From positions 7,130,001 to 7,194,000 of the forward strand of contig AP026548.1 in the NCBI GenBank assembly GCA_026075535.2: 64,000 nt of DNA, in the 5' to 3' direction. Positions within the stretch are counted from its first letter, which is position 1; every line of letters begins with the position of its first letter. Positions 1-16,250 of the stretch are shown one piece after another. This stretch comes from Tricholoma matsutake (lineage: Eukaryota > Basidiomycota > Agaricomycetes > Agaricales > Tricholomataceae). The translations under genes were made by a program, and so were the position numbers. Below the pieces are notes generated by a model, which did no database searches, was not told the origin of the DNA, and worked only from the letters and a program-made list of their open reading frames with translations.

Positions 1-1009
1 GATCAATGCATCTATATGATATATCAGGCATACCGATCAAGACCTGATCATCACTTTGGTACACATTGATGACATGACCATCCTCAGATCAGACGTTGAT
101 GCCATCATGGGAATGAAAGCCAAGCTATCAAAATTCTTCATAATCACAGACCTGGGGGAGGCAAAGCAGATCGTGGGATTGGAGTTGGAAAGGGATATGG
201 AGGCTGGTACCCTGAAAATCATGCAGCATCAGTATATCAAGAAGGTCCTGGAGAAATTCAGAATGGCAGATTCGCACCCTGTCAGCACACCATTGGACCC
301 CAATATCAAACTGATCAAAATGCCCAACAATGAGCACCACAATATCCCCAAATATTGCAGTGCAATTGGATCACCATGTATGCGGCAATTGGCACACGAC
401 CCAACATCTCATTTGCAGTACAGACACTTAGCCAATTCATGAGTAACCCTGGACCTACTCATTGGACTGCCGTCAAATGCATGTTTTGATGTCTTAATGG
501 CACTCACAATCTTGGTATTGTCTATGGAAAAAGGGGAGAAGTTGAACCCATTGCTTATTCAGATTCCAATTGGGGATCAAATGTCAATGATTGAAAATCT
601 ATTTCTGGATACTGCTTCCAGATGGCAGGCAGCCCAATCATGGCAATCGAAGAAGCAGCCAACGGTGGTGTTATCATCAATGGAAGCTGAATACATGGTG
701 GAAAGCCTAGCAACATGCCAGGTTCTATGGCTGAGAATGCTCACTTCTGAACTCGGCATCCCATACTCTGGACCCACCAAACTCAATGTAGATAACCAAG
801 GTGCGATTGACTACTCAAATAATGCCATTAACCACAGCTGCACAAAACATATCGGCATCCAGCATCATTTCATATGCAAGAAACTAATCTCTCATGAGAT
901 CAACATTCAGTACTGTGCAATGGATGACAACCTAGCAGACATATTCACCAAGGTGCTGCCAAGACCAAAACACAAGGATCTTGTCAAGTGCATAGGTGTC
1001 GAGGGGGAG
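1..1009 (+). pseudogene. copia Pol: RT C-terminus and RNase H
   Basis: Reading in two frames gives the C-terminal part of RVT_2 (motif VHIDDM near 62-79, the catalytic Y/V-x-D-D of copia RT, then an LG.AKQIVGLE block) followed by copia RNase H (SSMEAEYM near 676-699, TKHIGIQHHF near 844-873, and DDNLADIFTKVLPR near 925-966). Two frameshifts lie between about 370 and 620. In-frame TGA codons replace family Arg codons in the contexts MF-stop-CLNGT (about 488) and VND-stop-KS (about 592). The protein ends with VEGEC at the LTR border, as is usual in copia. It is non-functional: 5' truncated here and frame-broken. Confidence 0.85.
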
Positions 1010-1218
1010 TGTTGAATAAGCAGTTGTAGCATTAGGCGACACTGACACTGACTCCAAATATAGTAGTAATGATGCACACACAGATTATTAATAGCGGGAC
1101 ATTATAATTACCAATTGTGATTACTGATCAATGCATCAAACACTTGTATAGATAGTCATTGTAGATAAACACAATAATAAGTCCATTATACTATTATCAA
1201 GTCCTCAGAGTCTCAACA
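1010..1218 (+). repeat. copia 3' LTR (209 bp)
   Basis: It begins TGTTGA right after the purine tract and ends TCAACA, giving 6-bp inverted termini of the TG...CA type. It directly abuts pol, as in other copia elements. Its 5' partner is outside the window. Confidence 0.85.
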
Positions 1219-2184
1219 GACTTTCCATACTGGTTCAGTTCTCCCAAGTGAAATTTCAGTTTGTCCCATGCGCCCAGTGTTCTTCTTAACAGGTGCGATG
1301 TGGTGCAAGGAACTGAGGATGACATCAAGATCAACGGGATCTCCACAGATGATGTGGTCCCACTCTGTGGTGGGGAACCCTGCTGGAGCTGTTTTTGCAA
1401 GTCGGATTCATTTCCTTGCAAAACCATAGTCATTTCGAGGATGTCTCGGGTGTTTCCAAAGTGTTTGTCGCTATCTGACTTCCTGGCTGCGACTTCCTTC
1501 CTATATCATGGCAGCTCTGATTCATAAACCCATTTTTTCTTGTTTGACTGTCCTTCATGTTCTTTGGTAGATGATCCATCATTATCCGAGCTAGAAGAGC
1601 TGGAACTGGAAGAGGGTGACCTGTGTCTTTGCTGCTTAGCGTTGGCACTCCTTACTGTGTGAGTGTCTTTCAGGGTCTCATTCTTGGCTGTAGCTTTGGT
1701 TGTGGTTTCCACCTGTGGCATGTTCACCTTGTTCGAATGCTTCATATTTTTGTTGTGCAATGATGTCAATGATTGATGCGTAGCTCTCGAACACTTGTTC
1801 TTTCTCTCGGTTTGACCCAGTAGGATGTTCCAAGAGAAATTTCATGACTTGGGAAAGTGCACTGAACTTGGTGAAATCCCCATGCCTGTAATCCTTGATG
1901 ACTTGCTCCAACTTTCCAACAATGACTTCGTTGAATCCAAGTATGTCCTCGTCTCCTCCGAACAATCCTGGTTCACTTGGAGTGGTGTTGGGTTCGACAA
2001 CAGACTCAGCAGGGACGGTTTGTTTATGTCCCAGGATTGGTTCCATAGCCACTCTAGCGGAGATAGTTTCCGGTGGGATTCCAGGCCCTGAAAGGGTTCC
2101 CATTGGTTTGGAGGCTCTTGTTGGCTTGGTTCGCTTACTTCTCCTTGGACTGTTTGAAACAGGCATGTGTGAACAGATTGTCAT
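1219..2184 (-). pseudogene. Gag-like agaricomycete multicopy gene, cut by copia
   Basis: Starting from ATG at 2184 the minus strand codes a basic N-terminus (RRSKRTK), then a helical block (KLEQVIKDYRHGDFTKFSAL) and a Ser-rich run (about 1600-1625). In other frames it continues through LPW (about 1505), NTRDIL (about 1435) and SSLHHIAPVKKNTG (about 1270), and stops where the copia LTR begins. From memory this is a multicopy agaricomycete protein that usually accompanies retroelements and looks like a Gag; I cannot give it a function. One or more frameshifts plus the copia insertion make it a 5' fragment. Introns could explain some frame changes but no clear splice pair is visible. Confidence 0.5.
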
Positions 2185-3084
2185 GGTTCATTGAGAAACA
2201 ATTGAATTGTAATTCAGGTAGTAGAGCAAGAAGATCTGTATTCAACTAACAGATTTGTGAGTCTCAGTGGACAGAAAGAACCCCGACAATGTGTACCTAG
2301 GAGAGGTGTGCGTCAAGAAAGAACCCCGAGAATAGGGGGTGTCTTTGATCACTCCTCCCCTGGTAGCAATAGGGGTTGCGAGACTTGTCAACGCAGTGAC
2401 AAGCACTTTGTACGCGGAGAAAGACTTTGCACTGGTCAAGTGTAACTTTCACACGCAGTGTGTTCCTTCTGCACACGCAGTGTGCACTACCTGTTTCCCG
2501 AGCCTTTCAACCTCTTCCATTGGACTTGTGTAAACATTATTTTAAACTCATGAAATCCTGCTATCATCCTTTATGTCTTTGATGGAGAGCCTCGTGAGCG
2601 ACGCGAGGTGCACATTTTTGTCTTATTTTTCATTTGCCCTTGCTAACTCACAGCACTTTTATGCTTATGGTGTTACGAGATTGGAAGGGCAGGCATGGAT
2701 ACGAGTGTAAGGGCACAGGTGGAGGAGGTGTGATGGGCGTGTAGGGTACAGATACAAGGATGCTGGCGCAGGTATGGGTATGGACAATGCGGATGCAAGT
2801 GCAGGTGTGGATGCCAGTTATAGTAGCTTGAATGTAGAATCATGATGCATTTGCTGTGTAGGATAATAGGTATTATGTATTGCGCCAGGATATATTAATT
2901 TGCTCTATATGCATATATATAAATATCTCGCATTGAGAGACAGCAAATGCCAGATGATTGATGGGTTTCTTACTGTTTCTTACTGGGCCGAAAGGGCGGT
3001 AACTATTGCATTTATGGTTAGCACAGAGCACAGCTTATACCGAAATTGAGTGGTCGGTGTTTCCCAGTTATTTATATAACACCT
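2185..3084. other. Spacer without recognisable gene
   Basis: I see no supported gene. Near 2449-2485 there are two copies of a small palindrome (CACACGCAGTGTG). From 2695 to 2815 the sequence is a degenerate G-rich repeat of units like GCAGGTATGGGTATG. AT-rich sequence with TATATATAA lies near 2905-2925. Confidence 0.5.
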
Positions 3085-3973
3085 GCAATCCGACCCGCTA
3101 AAAAAACAGATCACATGATTTTCTCGTCACTTATATTTAGAGGCTCCTGGCTCGCGTTTGAATATTCTAACAGCATGGCATGGTCATGATCATTTATTAA
3201 GTCAATTTACTTGCGAGGGAGGGTACTATACAACTATATACAGCAAGAAATGGATTCCCCCTCCCACAAATGCGAGGGGGGCAGGCAACAATATTAATTA
3301 AAAACAAAAAAAGAAAAAGAAAAAACCCCATCCCCATACAAAACATGGGGAGGGGGTCACGATGCGGCTGCTGTCGTCCCTGGTGCTATCATTGTCGTCG
3401 CTATCCCCTCGTTGTTGTCCCGCTCCATCTCCGTTGTTGCTGCTCGTTTCACCGGACAAGCAGTCGCTCGGGGTGGTGGCTGTCATCGTCTCATCATCCC
3501 CTCGTTGTTGTGGTTGTCGTGCGGTGGGGGAGCTGGGTCCTCCTGTCGTCCCTGTCTGCATTGGTGTCCCTGCCTCCATCGTTGTCGTTGTGGTTGTCCC
3601 CCGCTCCATTGTCGTTATCGTTGCCGTGCCGTCATTGTCGTTGTTTTGCCTGCTCCTCGTTGCTGCCCATGTCCACCCTGCAAGCAGTCGATCATGGCGG
3701 CGGTACCTCGTCATCCCGTCCCTGTCCTCATTTTGTCGTTGTCTTCTGTCCTCGCACCGCCTGTCGACCCTGCGAGCAGTTGCTCGCAGCAGCAGCAGGG
3801 AATGCTGGGTAATGCCCACTGTCCCGTTGTTGTCCCCCGAGATGTCGTAGAGGATGGTGCCACCCAGTACCCAATGGTGGAAGCTGAACATTGAGATTAT
3901 GACGGTGTCTATGTTTGTCTGTACATGTGATGGGAAAGATCATGTGATCTGTTTTCTAGCGGGTCGGATTGCT
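3085..3973. repeat. Inverted-repeat-bounded low-complexity element
   Basis: The left end (3085-3123) and right end (3937-3972) are inverted copies: GCAATCCGACCCGCTA, an A-run, CAGATCACATGAT. Between them lies about 600 bp of GTT/GTC/CGT-rich simple sequence (3340-3840) that opens several frames on both strands at once, the mark of low complexity rather than coding. No clear target duplication is seen. Both flanks carry a TTTATATA box about 12-16 bp outside the inverted repeats, pointing outward. It may be a non-autonomous DNA transposon or an inverted duplication of a promoter-like segment. Confidence 0.55.
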
Positions 3974-4504
3974 CGAGACTATTTATATATGCGTTGAAAT
4001 CTGTTGAAATACCAATTGAATACATACTGTTAAGTACTGTGTACTATTAGTTAGCATTGGCGAGCAAGACTAAGGTAGGCGACGCTAGGGCGCACAGGAG
4101 AATGTCACATAAAACTCATCGGCGTATGGAGGACGCGTTATTGACGTGTTATTATGGCAGGATTCTACCAGTTAACAGGCACCTGCAGACACCCCTTCGG
4201 AATCCTTGCAGAATCCAGACAACCTCGGATCGCCTTGGGTCTCGCGATCTGTGTACTGATGCTACTGAAAATAGTGCGGCCATATTTGGGAAACTACACC
4301 TACGTATAGTAATACATTGTATTCCTATTGTCACCGCTTGCGATGAACAGCAGAAGCCCTCCCGTCATCTTGAGTTTATTCCGGTCCAACGCATATTTGA
4401 TGCTGACCGAGAAGCCATCTGATAAGCAATCTATCCCCTTTGTAGAAAGATAACAAACTACACAACCGTGAGATTAACCACCTTGCGTCATGATTAAGCG
4501 CTAC
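3974..4504. other. Spacer without recognisable gene
   Basis: Short frames exist on both strands (for example 4057-4422) but none shows a domain, codon pattern or splice structure that I can support. I see no repeat shared with the rest of the window. Confidence 0.45.
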
Positions 4505-4752
4505 ACGAGAGGTGGGACGGCCAAGACATAGTCGTGTGAGTTGCTTTGTTTCTCTGTAAGTTGATGTTCTGGCAGAGGAAGCCTTCATAGACGTACCGGG
4601 CAGAAGGAAAAATGTCACAATGAGAACAACATCGTTGAAGCCTGCATAAAAGCCGAAAGCTAAAGAGCGGTAAATGTAAGGCCCGAAAGACATTGTGTTA
4701 CGATGCAATGCCTAACGGACGCCCAGACATTGCACGACGGCCCATGACCTAG
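4505..4752 (-). pseudogene. Partial duplicate of the sugar transporter 3' region
   Basis: This stretch aligns with 5589-5917 of the neighbouring transporter. It holds the start of exon 13 (ETKQ, then PTSR after an internal loss), exon 12 (LAFGFYAGFNDVVLIV) and part of exon 11, still separated by the equivalents of introns 12 and 11. Introns are kept, so it arose by DNA-level duplication and not by retroposition. It has internal deletions, no start and no complete domain, so it is not functional. It lies on the same strand, about 700 bp downstream of the parent gene. Confidence 0.85.
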
Positions 4753-5440
4753 AGCCGAAGGGAGTTTATCCGGGCATCTTGTCGCGTTAGGATTTAGGAT
4801 CTTGAACGGAGTGGGAGGTGCTAATCTGGCCTTTCCGTACAAGAGATCCTCGTCTCGTCTGTTAGCGAGCAACCCACAGGCAAGTAGATATGCTTCGGAT
4901 TTGATGGGAGACGCTACTAATGCTTTTGCAAGGTTGCAGGAACGGGAACGAGGGTCAGACGTCCAGCGCGCGCGCGTCCAGGGGAAAGACTGGGCTGCAT
5001 TGATCATCATGTTGTCATTCGAACTCCGCTTAAACTTGCCCATGCTGCTTGCTGCCTATACCATCTTTGATTCCTATTTATCTCGATTCCCTTCATGACT
5101 CGGACATGGAATAGAAGGTAAAGCTCTCAAGCGATATCCATATGTCTACATTACAGAGCATGGAATAAATAGTAGTAGTGGAATCCGAGGTGAAAGTTGA
5201 CTCACAGCTTACTTTCCTTCCGAGGAGTTTTGACTATCCCCTTTTGTAAGAAAGATAACAAACATGATTAAAATTGTATTACATTTCAGAGTGAGCACTA
5301 CAGTGGTCTGCTACACATAGTAATAAATAATAGTTGAAGGAGGGCAACGCAGTCAAAGTGCAGATGCCTAGGTGGGATACGTATGTTGACGCAAAACCCT
5401 GTGCAGGTATACAACAAACAAGATGGGGGCAACGCGACAT
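4753..5440. other. Spacer between transporter and its duplicate
   Basis: This holds the presumed 3' UTR of the transporter (just below 5441) and sequence I cannot assign. The open frame 4802-5098 on the plus strand has no recognisable domain and I do not call it a gene. Confidence 0.45.
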
Positions 5441-7951
<2,511 letters not shown>

Positions 7952-8659
7952 TGTGGAGAGGAAGATAAGGCAGAATCAAAGCTCCACTCGAGCGCGGCTG
8001 ACCCTTTTTATGTGAAGAACCAACGCATTTCCTGATTAGTTTTGCGCCGGATTTGATGGGAAGACAAATGGAGATGGTGCTCCATTGAATCCAAGGTTCC
8101 TCTCGACAATCCTCGACAACCTCATCAACACGGGAATGAGGAATGCAATTTTTGGCTGACCAATCAGGCAACATCAAATATAGCAGCTTCTGACGCTTTC
8201 ACATTGCAGTGGCTTCATCATTTTAGCAGCGAACGGTACCTATATAGTGGAAACTTGAATGCATCGGATGTAGAATACATGGCTATATATGGTAATGGAG
8301 CTCAACCATTATGTCAAACACTGAAATTTTGAAACGGGTGGCGTGCTGTACATTGACTACTGTATTTCAAATTTTTTCCACATTACAGTATATGATGTGG
8401 AGTTCCCCAACCGCCGATTAAATACCCCGAAAAACGTTGTTATTATGTAAGTAAAAATCAGTGAAGCGAGATGATATTAGAAACTGGACGCAGGGAATCT
8501 ATTTATCTATTACATGTGGACGTACTGACATACCTTACAAAGACTGACCTCGGCCTCTACAGACCTCCACAGTGCGTAGCCACGTATACAAGACATGTGA
8601 TGATCCGATCTGCCGCTCATATAAACGATGATAGCTATTTCAAGAGAAGCAACAACCTG
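7952..8659. other. Intergenic region: transporter promoter, helicase 3' end
   Basis: Both neighbours are on the minus strand, so this about 0.7-kb gap holds the 3' UTR of PRP43 (below 8660) and the transporter promoter (above 7951). AT-rich TATATAGTGG and TATATATGG sequences lie at about 8238-8292. I see no third gene; the 8471-8767 plus-strand frame mostly overlaps the helicase tail. Confidence 0.5.
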
Positions 8660-11592
<2,933 letters not shown>

Positions 11593-11954
11593 TACGGAAG
11601 ACAGCGAGCGACAGAGCTGAGTACTATTAAAGTCTGATTGATGTCCAGAAAAATTTGACAATAGACACGTGACATTGTGCCTACTTGTTTACTTAGGTGT
11701 GCAACCCAGCGTAATCTCTCATTCGATTCAATAAATTTGTCAACCGTTACAGAAATCACATGATGAATAGGAGAGGGCTGAGCGGTTTAGAGAAGACCTA
11801 GAAGAATCGATCTCTGGTGAAAAATCGAAGTTCTGAGCAGGGAGCCCATTGAAAATATAGGGGGAGTCGCAATCTGAATGGCATTCCAACCTGCATGTAC
11901 CCAGTTACATGACATATTGCTTTGAAGCCAGCTAAATCATATTTCGTGTTTACT
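11593..11954. promoter_or_regulatory. PRP43 upstream region
   Basis: This is the short 5' flank of PRP43 up to the left end of the tyrosine-recombinase retroelement. No TATA box stands out and no gene is visible. The retroelement begins only about 360 bp from the start codon, so the promoter is probably squeezed into this interval. Confidence 0.4.
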
Positions 11955-12655
11955 GCTGGTGACTCAACGTCAGGCCCTGTGAGCTTGCGAGCCGGGCCGA
12001 AGACATTGTGTCCGGGCTTTGTAAGCGCGATGTGGTATCGTCGCTTCGACGTCATCTCAACGCGTCTCTGTCATTTCCCGATATTCTTAGTTGCATCCTG
12101 ACGTCAATTACAGCGCTTTGCATAAAGCTTGACAGTTGCCAAAATTTGATAAACATGAGCAAATTTGATGTCACGGTCATTTTATGGCTTCCACAATGGC
12201 TTTCTAGCATATATTCTGGTGAAGGAAGTGTATATAAATGGTCTTAGGAGTTTACTGCCAAGTAAATTTTTATTCAACATGTCCTCTGAAGTGCTGTACT
12301 GATAAATAACAATATTTGATCATATGCAAGCCAGAATCTTCTAGAGATCTATTTTGGAAGCATAAAATTGTACACAGTCAACTATTTGCAGACAATGGCA
12401 CTCTGAGACCATTTATCTACACTTCCTTCACCAGAATATAAGCTACAAAGCCATTGTGGAAGCCATAAAATGACCACAACATCAAATTTGCTCATGTTTA
12501 TCAAATTTCAGCAACTGTCAAGCTTTATGCAAAGCACTGTAATTAGTGGCCTGAGCGTTTTTGACTCTTAAGAAGCATCAGACAGCAAATCGTGTTTTAG
12601 TTCCTTTTTCTCCCCATTTTCACTCTGGCACTCAACACCTGCCTGAAGTTTTTCA
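11955..12655 (+). repeat. Split direct repeat A1 (270 bp, MITE-interrupted)
   Basis: It is colinear with A2 (30837-31106). Both start GCTGGTGACTCAA and end GAAGTTTTTCA. Once the 431 bp of MITE plus duplicated TA are taken out, A1 is exactly 270 bp, as is A2. A1 keeps many CpG sites that are TpG or CpA in A2. It should act as the 5' end and promoter region of the element. Confidence 0.87.
12111..12539. mobile_element. Foldback MITE with TA duplication (Tc1/mariner type)
   Basis: The 429-bp element has about 139-bp terminal inverted repeats (12111-12249 and 12401-12539), beginning CAGCGCTTTGCATAAAGC on the left and CAGTGCTTTGCATAAAGC on the right. It is flanked by TA on both sides (12109-12110, 12540-12541). 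The unoccupied site is in the same window: in repeat A2 the host sequence has a single TA at 30991-30992. There is no coding capacity. TA duplication plus CAG(T)G ends fit non-autonomous Tc1/mariner-like elements. Confidence 0.93.
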
Positions 12656-12704
12656 TTTTCATCCTTTGCTTTCAACATCCCTCACTCCTTCTCAATTGCT
12701 CATC

Positions 12705-12987
12705 ATGACTTCTGGTTCTGGTCCCCCTCCTGCAGCTGCCAGCAAAGATACTTCTGCAATAACCACTAGTCCTGTTCCAACGGTGCCTTTATTACCTTCT
12801 GCTGTCATCACTACTTCTTCCACTGACAGCGTCCCTTCTAACTTAGTTACTGGCAATGCTGAAAATACCTCCCCCACTATTACTTCTCATTGTGCCACTG
12901 ACAATAATCTCATACAATTTGCTTCTGCTTTCATGCTTTTCTCCCCAAATACTCAATCCCAAGCCCTAAACCTCATCAACAATCCCT
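12705..12987 (+). pseudogene. Retroelement Gag, N-terminal part
   Basis: The frame opens with ATG at 12705 just after A1 (MTSGSGPPPAAA...), with a Ser/Thr/Pro-rich N-terminus. It reaches LIQFASAFMLFSPNTQSQ before it is broken at 12988 by the 4.45-kb insertion. The same peptide block restarts at 17440. I read this as the Gag of the tyrosine-recombinase element. Confidence 0.6.
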
Positions 12988-13668
12988 CGGAGACAAAACT
13001 TATGATGTGACAGTGCGAACTGACAGAGGCTCTGGCACAGGCACAACAGCCTTTACCGGTTTAGACTTGGGTTTAGCGAGAGGACTCACTCTGCACAATA
13101 GAAAATGAAACTAGGATCAATTTAAAGGCAATGTAACACTTACTGAGCGGCAGTGTCCAGCTTGATGCTTTCTGTGTACATAGCCTTTTCTGTCTTTATT
13201 TTGATACACCTATACAATATTGATAACTTGAAGTACAAAGAGAAAAACAGAAGCCCACTCACTCAGGATGAGAAGCCAGTTGTTTGCCACCACTTGTGTC
13301 ACTTGCAGAAGGAAGTATTACATGTGAAGTAACAGACAACGTGATATTAAAAAAATAACATACACGGTCAGATCCTTGATGGCAGTGACTGCAGAGCCTG
13401 GACGAGCTGGTCCTTGCAAACCAAAAATAGGTAAGCTACTGGAAGCAGTAACAGACTGCATGGCAGCCAAAACCATATTTCTATGGGGAAGATGAGGTGA
13501 GGAATATAATAGACAATCGCTGGAACTTACGAGACCGACACACCTGGGAGCTGTTGATAAGCCTGGGACCCAGGTGGCGGAGTCAGAGAAGCATGATGTC
13601 TACTTTTTGCAGTGCAGTCAGGCTGGACAATGTCCCTGATGGGAAAGCTCAGCTTACAGGAAACAAAA

Positions 13669-13915
13669 ACAAAGAGTAGAGAAAACTACGCACACACGTT
13701 TCTTTTTGGTTGGGCTGGAAGGTTCAATGATTTCACTGACACAATAAAGGTAAGTCACAGTTTGGGGGCAAGGCATGCACAGTACTGTGAGTAGGGAGAA
13801 AACAAAGAGTAGAGAAAACTATGTACACACATTTCTTTTTGGTTGGGCTGGAAGGTTCAACGATTTCACTGACACAATAAAGGTAAGTCACAGTTTGGGG
13901 GCAGGGCATGCACAG
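13669..13915 (+). repeat. Tandem duplication, period about 133 bp
   Basis: Two copies, starting at 13669 and 13802, share ACAAAGAGTAGAGAAAACTA through GGGGCA.GGCATGCACAG. Each contains a short open segment (GWAGRFNDFTDTIK) ending in AAG followed by a GTAAGT donor, so an exon end seems to have been duplicated. Differences between copies are mostly transitions. Confidence 0.6.
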
Positions 13916-15129
13916 ACACGTACACCTCAGACTCATCAGATTCGACAACTTTTCGCCTGACGTGATACTGTGAGTAGGGAGCAGCACAGACATCAAAAAA
14001 TACTCACTTTGACTGCGAATGGGCAACGGGTCTTTCATTTCGATAGTCAGGAAAAAATTGAGGTATGAAGAAAAAAAAAAGTTCACCAACCTAGTGCTGG
14101 AATTTTTCTTGCTGGACATAGCAAGGCGAGCAAGATACAAAAGCAGGGACAGCAGGAGGGGGTGTTGGCAAGTGACCTTCTTTTGAGTTTCCATTTTATT
14201 GCACAGAGATTGAAGAACATTGGCAAACAGTAACAAGAAGAATCATGATTCCATGGTAACTTTGACGTGCAACATATCAACAATGAAACATCGATGATCG
14301 CAGAAGCTCAACACTTCATCAGCAGTTTCGAACCATTGGACGGTCTGTATGAAGCAAACAGGTGAGCACAGGTACATACAGAAAAGTGAATCCAATAACC
14401 GAACCAGCAAAAAGAGTTGGGGTTCTGTGGAGCCGATGATACATATATCTATATTCGTCTGGGAAGCAAGTTGCACCATGTGTCATATGGATTCTTGTAC
14501 TGTGGCATTGTGCAGATTGTATTCAGAAGTATAGCATCTTGCAGACCACAGGTACAGCAACCAGGTAAAAAAGGCACAATGAGTGTCAGTGTTAAAAAAG
14601 CTGAGGAGCAAGAATGTTCAAACACACATGATATCCCAGCCACAACTTCAGCACCTCGACTGGTACTTCCACTGGCATACTGAATTGAAATGAGAGCCAT
14701 CAAATGAGGACTTTGGTTGACAGAACACAAGACAGGATAACCACAATGTGTATCTGACTCAGGGCAACTCAGATAACAACACTCATTTTCAATCAAGCCA
14801 GGGCCGAGCAAACAAGCACCTGGTGACATGACAGATCACAAGAAACAGGTTAACTGCAATGTGTGCACGACGAACATGGATAAATGGTATCTGGATGCAC
14901 CAGCAATAGAACTTCTAGAGCCTAAACAGAGTCTTGTCAGCATGAAAAGGTTGGATACACAATAACTCATGGGCCAGTGCATCGTGATCGACAAGATTTA
15001 TCAGACCCAGCTTCTATACTTCCATACTTCCATAAACCCAGATGAAAAACACTCCCAGACCATGATGCAGCTGGTTACAAGCAGAACAGTGTACTTTTGT
15101 TCAGCAACACAATCATGACGATCCACCAT

Positions 15130-16250
15130 GGACAAGTTTTACAACATCACAGGAGCTGGTGAGCCAATGATACTGAATACTGAATTGCAACTAATATAGG
15201 GAATAGCAGAAGCACTGGAGAAGAGCACTGCTAAAAACAACGAAGTTGAGGACCGGCATTTGGCGAGCCTAATGAAAGTGAGTATAGCTCTGGCTGAGGC
15301 CTCAAACATGACACTCACCCTAAGCAGGTTCTACAATGGCAGTCAAAGTTCAAGGTTAAACACTTTGAGGCACCACAGACACTCCACTTGGTGCATACCA
15401 AAGGAGGTGATGAAGCGGCAGAGGAAGCAGTATTTCTTGTCCAAGGAGTGTTTATCTAGCAAAAGTTTGCTACCTGTTCTAGACAAAATCAGGTGAGCTC
15501 ATGTGATCACTAGTGATGTCCATCGGTGAATGATCAAAGCAAGAACGACCAACCAGGCATGTTATCTTTGACAAGGGGTTTCTCTGCTCGGGTGTGGGAC
15601 ACCCACATTCGAAGAAGCCTTAGATGCTGCCCAGGAAATATATGGTATATTCAATCGCAATGTAGAAGATGCACCACTTGAAACCTGGACGCTGACTCAA
15701 ACCGCAGCTGCTGTGACAGAAGGCAATACTCTTGAAGCTTCGAACAGATATCTTACAGCCCAACATGATGCACCCGGAATGGTATTTGTTCCAATTCCAG
15801 CTTTGATAGATCCTCATGGCATTCTCAGCAAACTAACCAAGGAAGGGTTCATATACAGTGAGGAAAACAAAGTTCAATTTTATTAGGTCCACACAAATGC
15901 TGAAGGTACAAAACAGTAAGAGGGTCATCTCAACACGTCAACGCATCAACACTTACAAAAATGCTGATGAACTGAATGTCTAGCATCAAACCAGCGGCGC
16001 CACACATATTTCGAATTGGAGACATAGTCGAGATCCAAGTATCTTTCGTGGTTGTACTGCTGAAGGACAACAAGTACAAGATGATAGTCATGTTGAGGTC
16101 TATTGCATTGTTAGATCCGCATTTCAGCCAAGTAAGAAGAACACAAGCTTGTGTTGAGGAGCGACTACTGACCGCATTTGTATATCAGGAAGCTTTGAAA
16201 AGCCAAATGTGCGTGCCCGAGTAGATTCAGCACATGACATTGAAATGGCA
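15130..16250 (+). pseudogene. Degenerate multi-exon gene of an unnamed agaricomycete family
   Basis: Coherent plus-strand exons can be read: MDKFYNITGA (15129-15158), IAEALEKSTAKNNEVEDRHL ending at a GTGAGT donor (about 15205-15270), VLQWQSKFKVKHFEAPQ (15329 on), FEEALDAAQEIYGIFNR through DPHGILSKLTKEGFIYSE (about 15617-15865), and HIFRIGDIVEIQVSFVVV (about 16005-16058) to SFEKPNVRARVD (about 16190). The DPHG...GFIY and RIGDIVE blocks are ones I remember from multicopy hypothetical proteins of mushroom genomes, without known function. Stops (TAG in exon VLQ..., near 15463) and frame changes make it a pseudogene. It is cargo of the 4.45-kb insertion. Confidence 0.45.

Larger units (their letters stand above)
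1..1218 (+). mobile_element. Ty1/copia retrotransposon, 3' end
   Basis: The right end of a copia element enters from outside the window. It holds the end of reverse transcriptase, RNase H, a short purine tract (1001-1009) and a 3' LTR. The order RT then RNase H directly before the LTR, with no integrase after it, is the Ty1/copia arrangement. The bases after the LTR (1219-1223, GACTT) are the candidate target duplication; the matching copy would lie left of the window, so it cannot be checked. It is inserted in a Gag-like gene read on the minus strand. Confidence 0.88.

Noticed and set aside
2440..2490. Repeated palindrome CACACGCAGTGTG as an operator
   Set aside because: Two copies only, short and CA-rich; no supporting context.
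3270..3894. Overlapping long open frames on both strands
   Set aside because: All frames are open because the tract is GTT/GTC/CGT simple sequence; the products are low-complexity Ser/Val/Arg strings with no domain.
4802..5098. 98-codon plus-strand ORF
   Set aside because: No domain, no splice partners, no relation to neighbours; probably chance.
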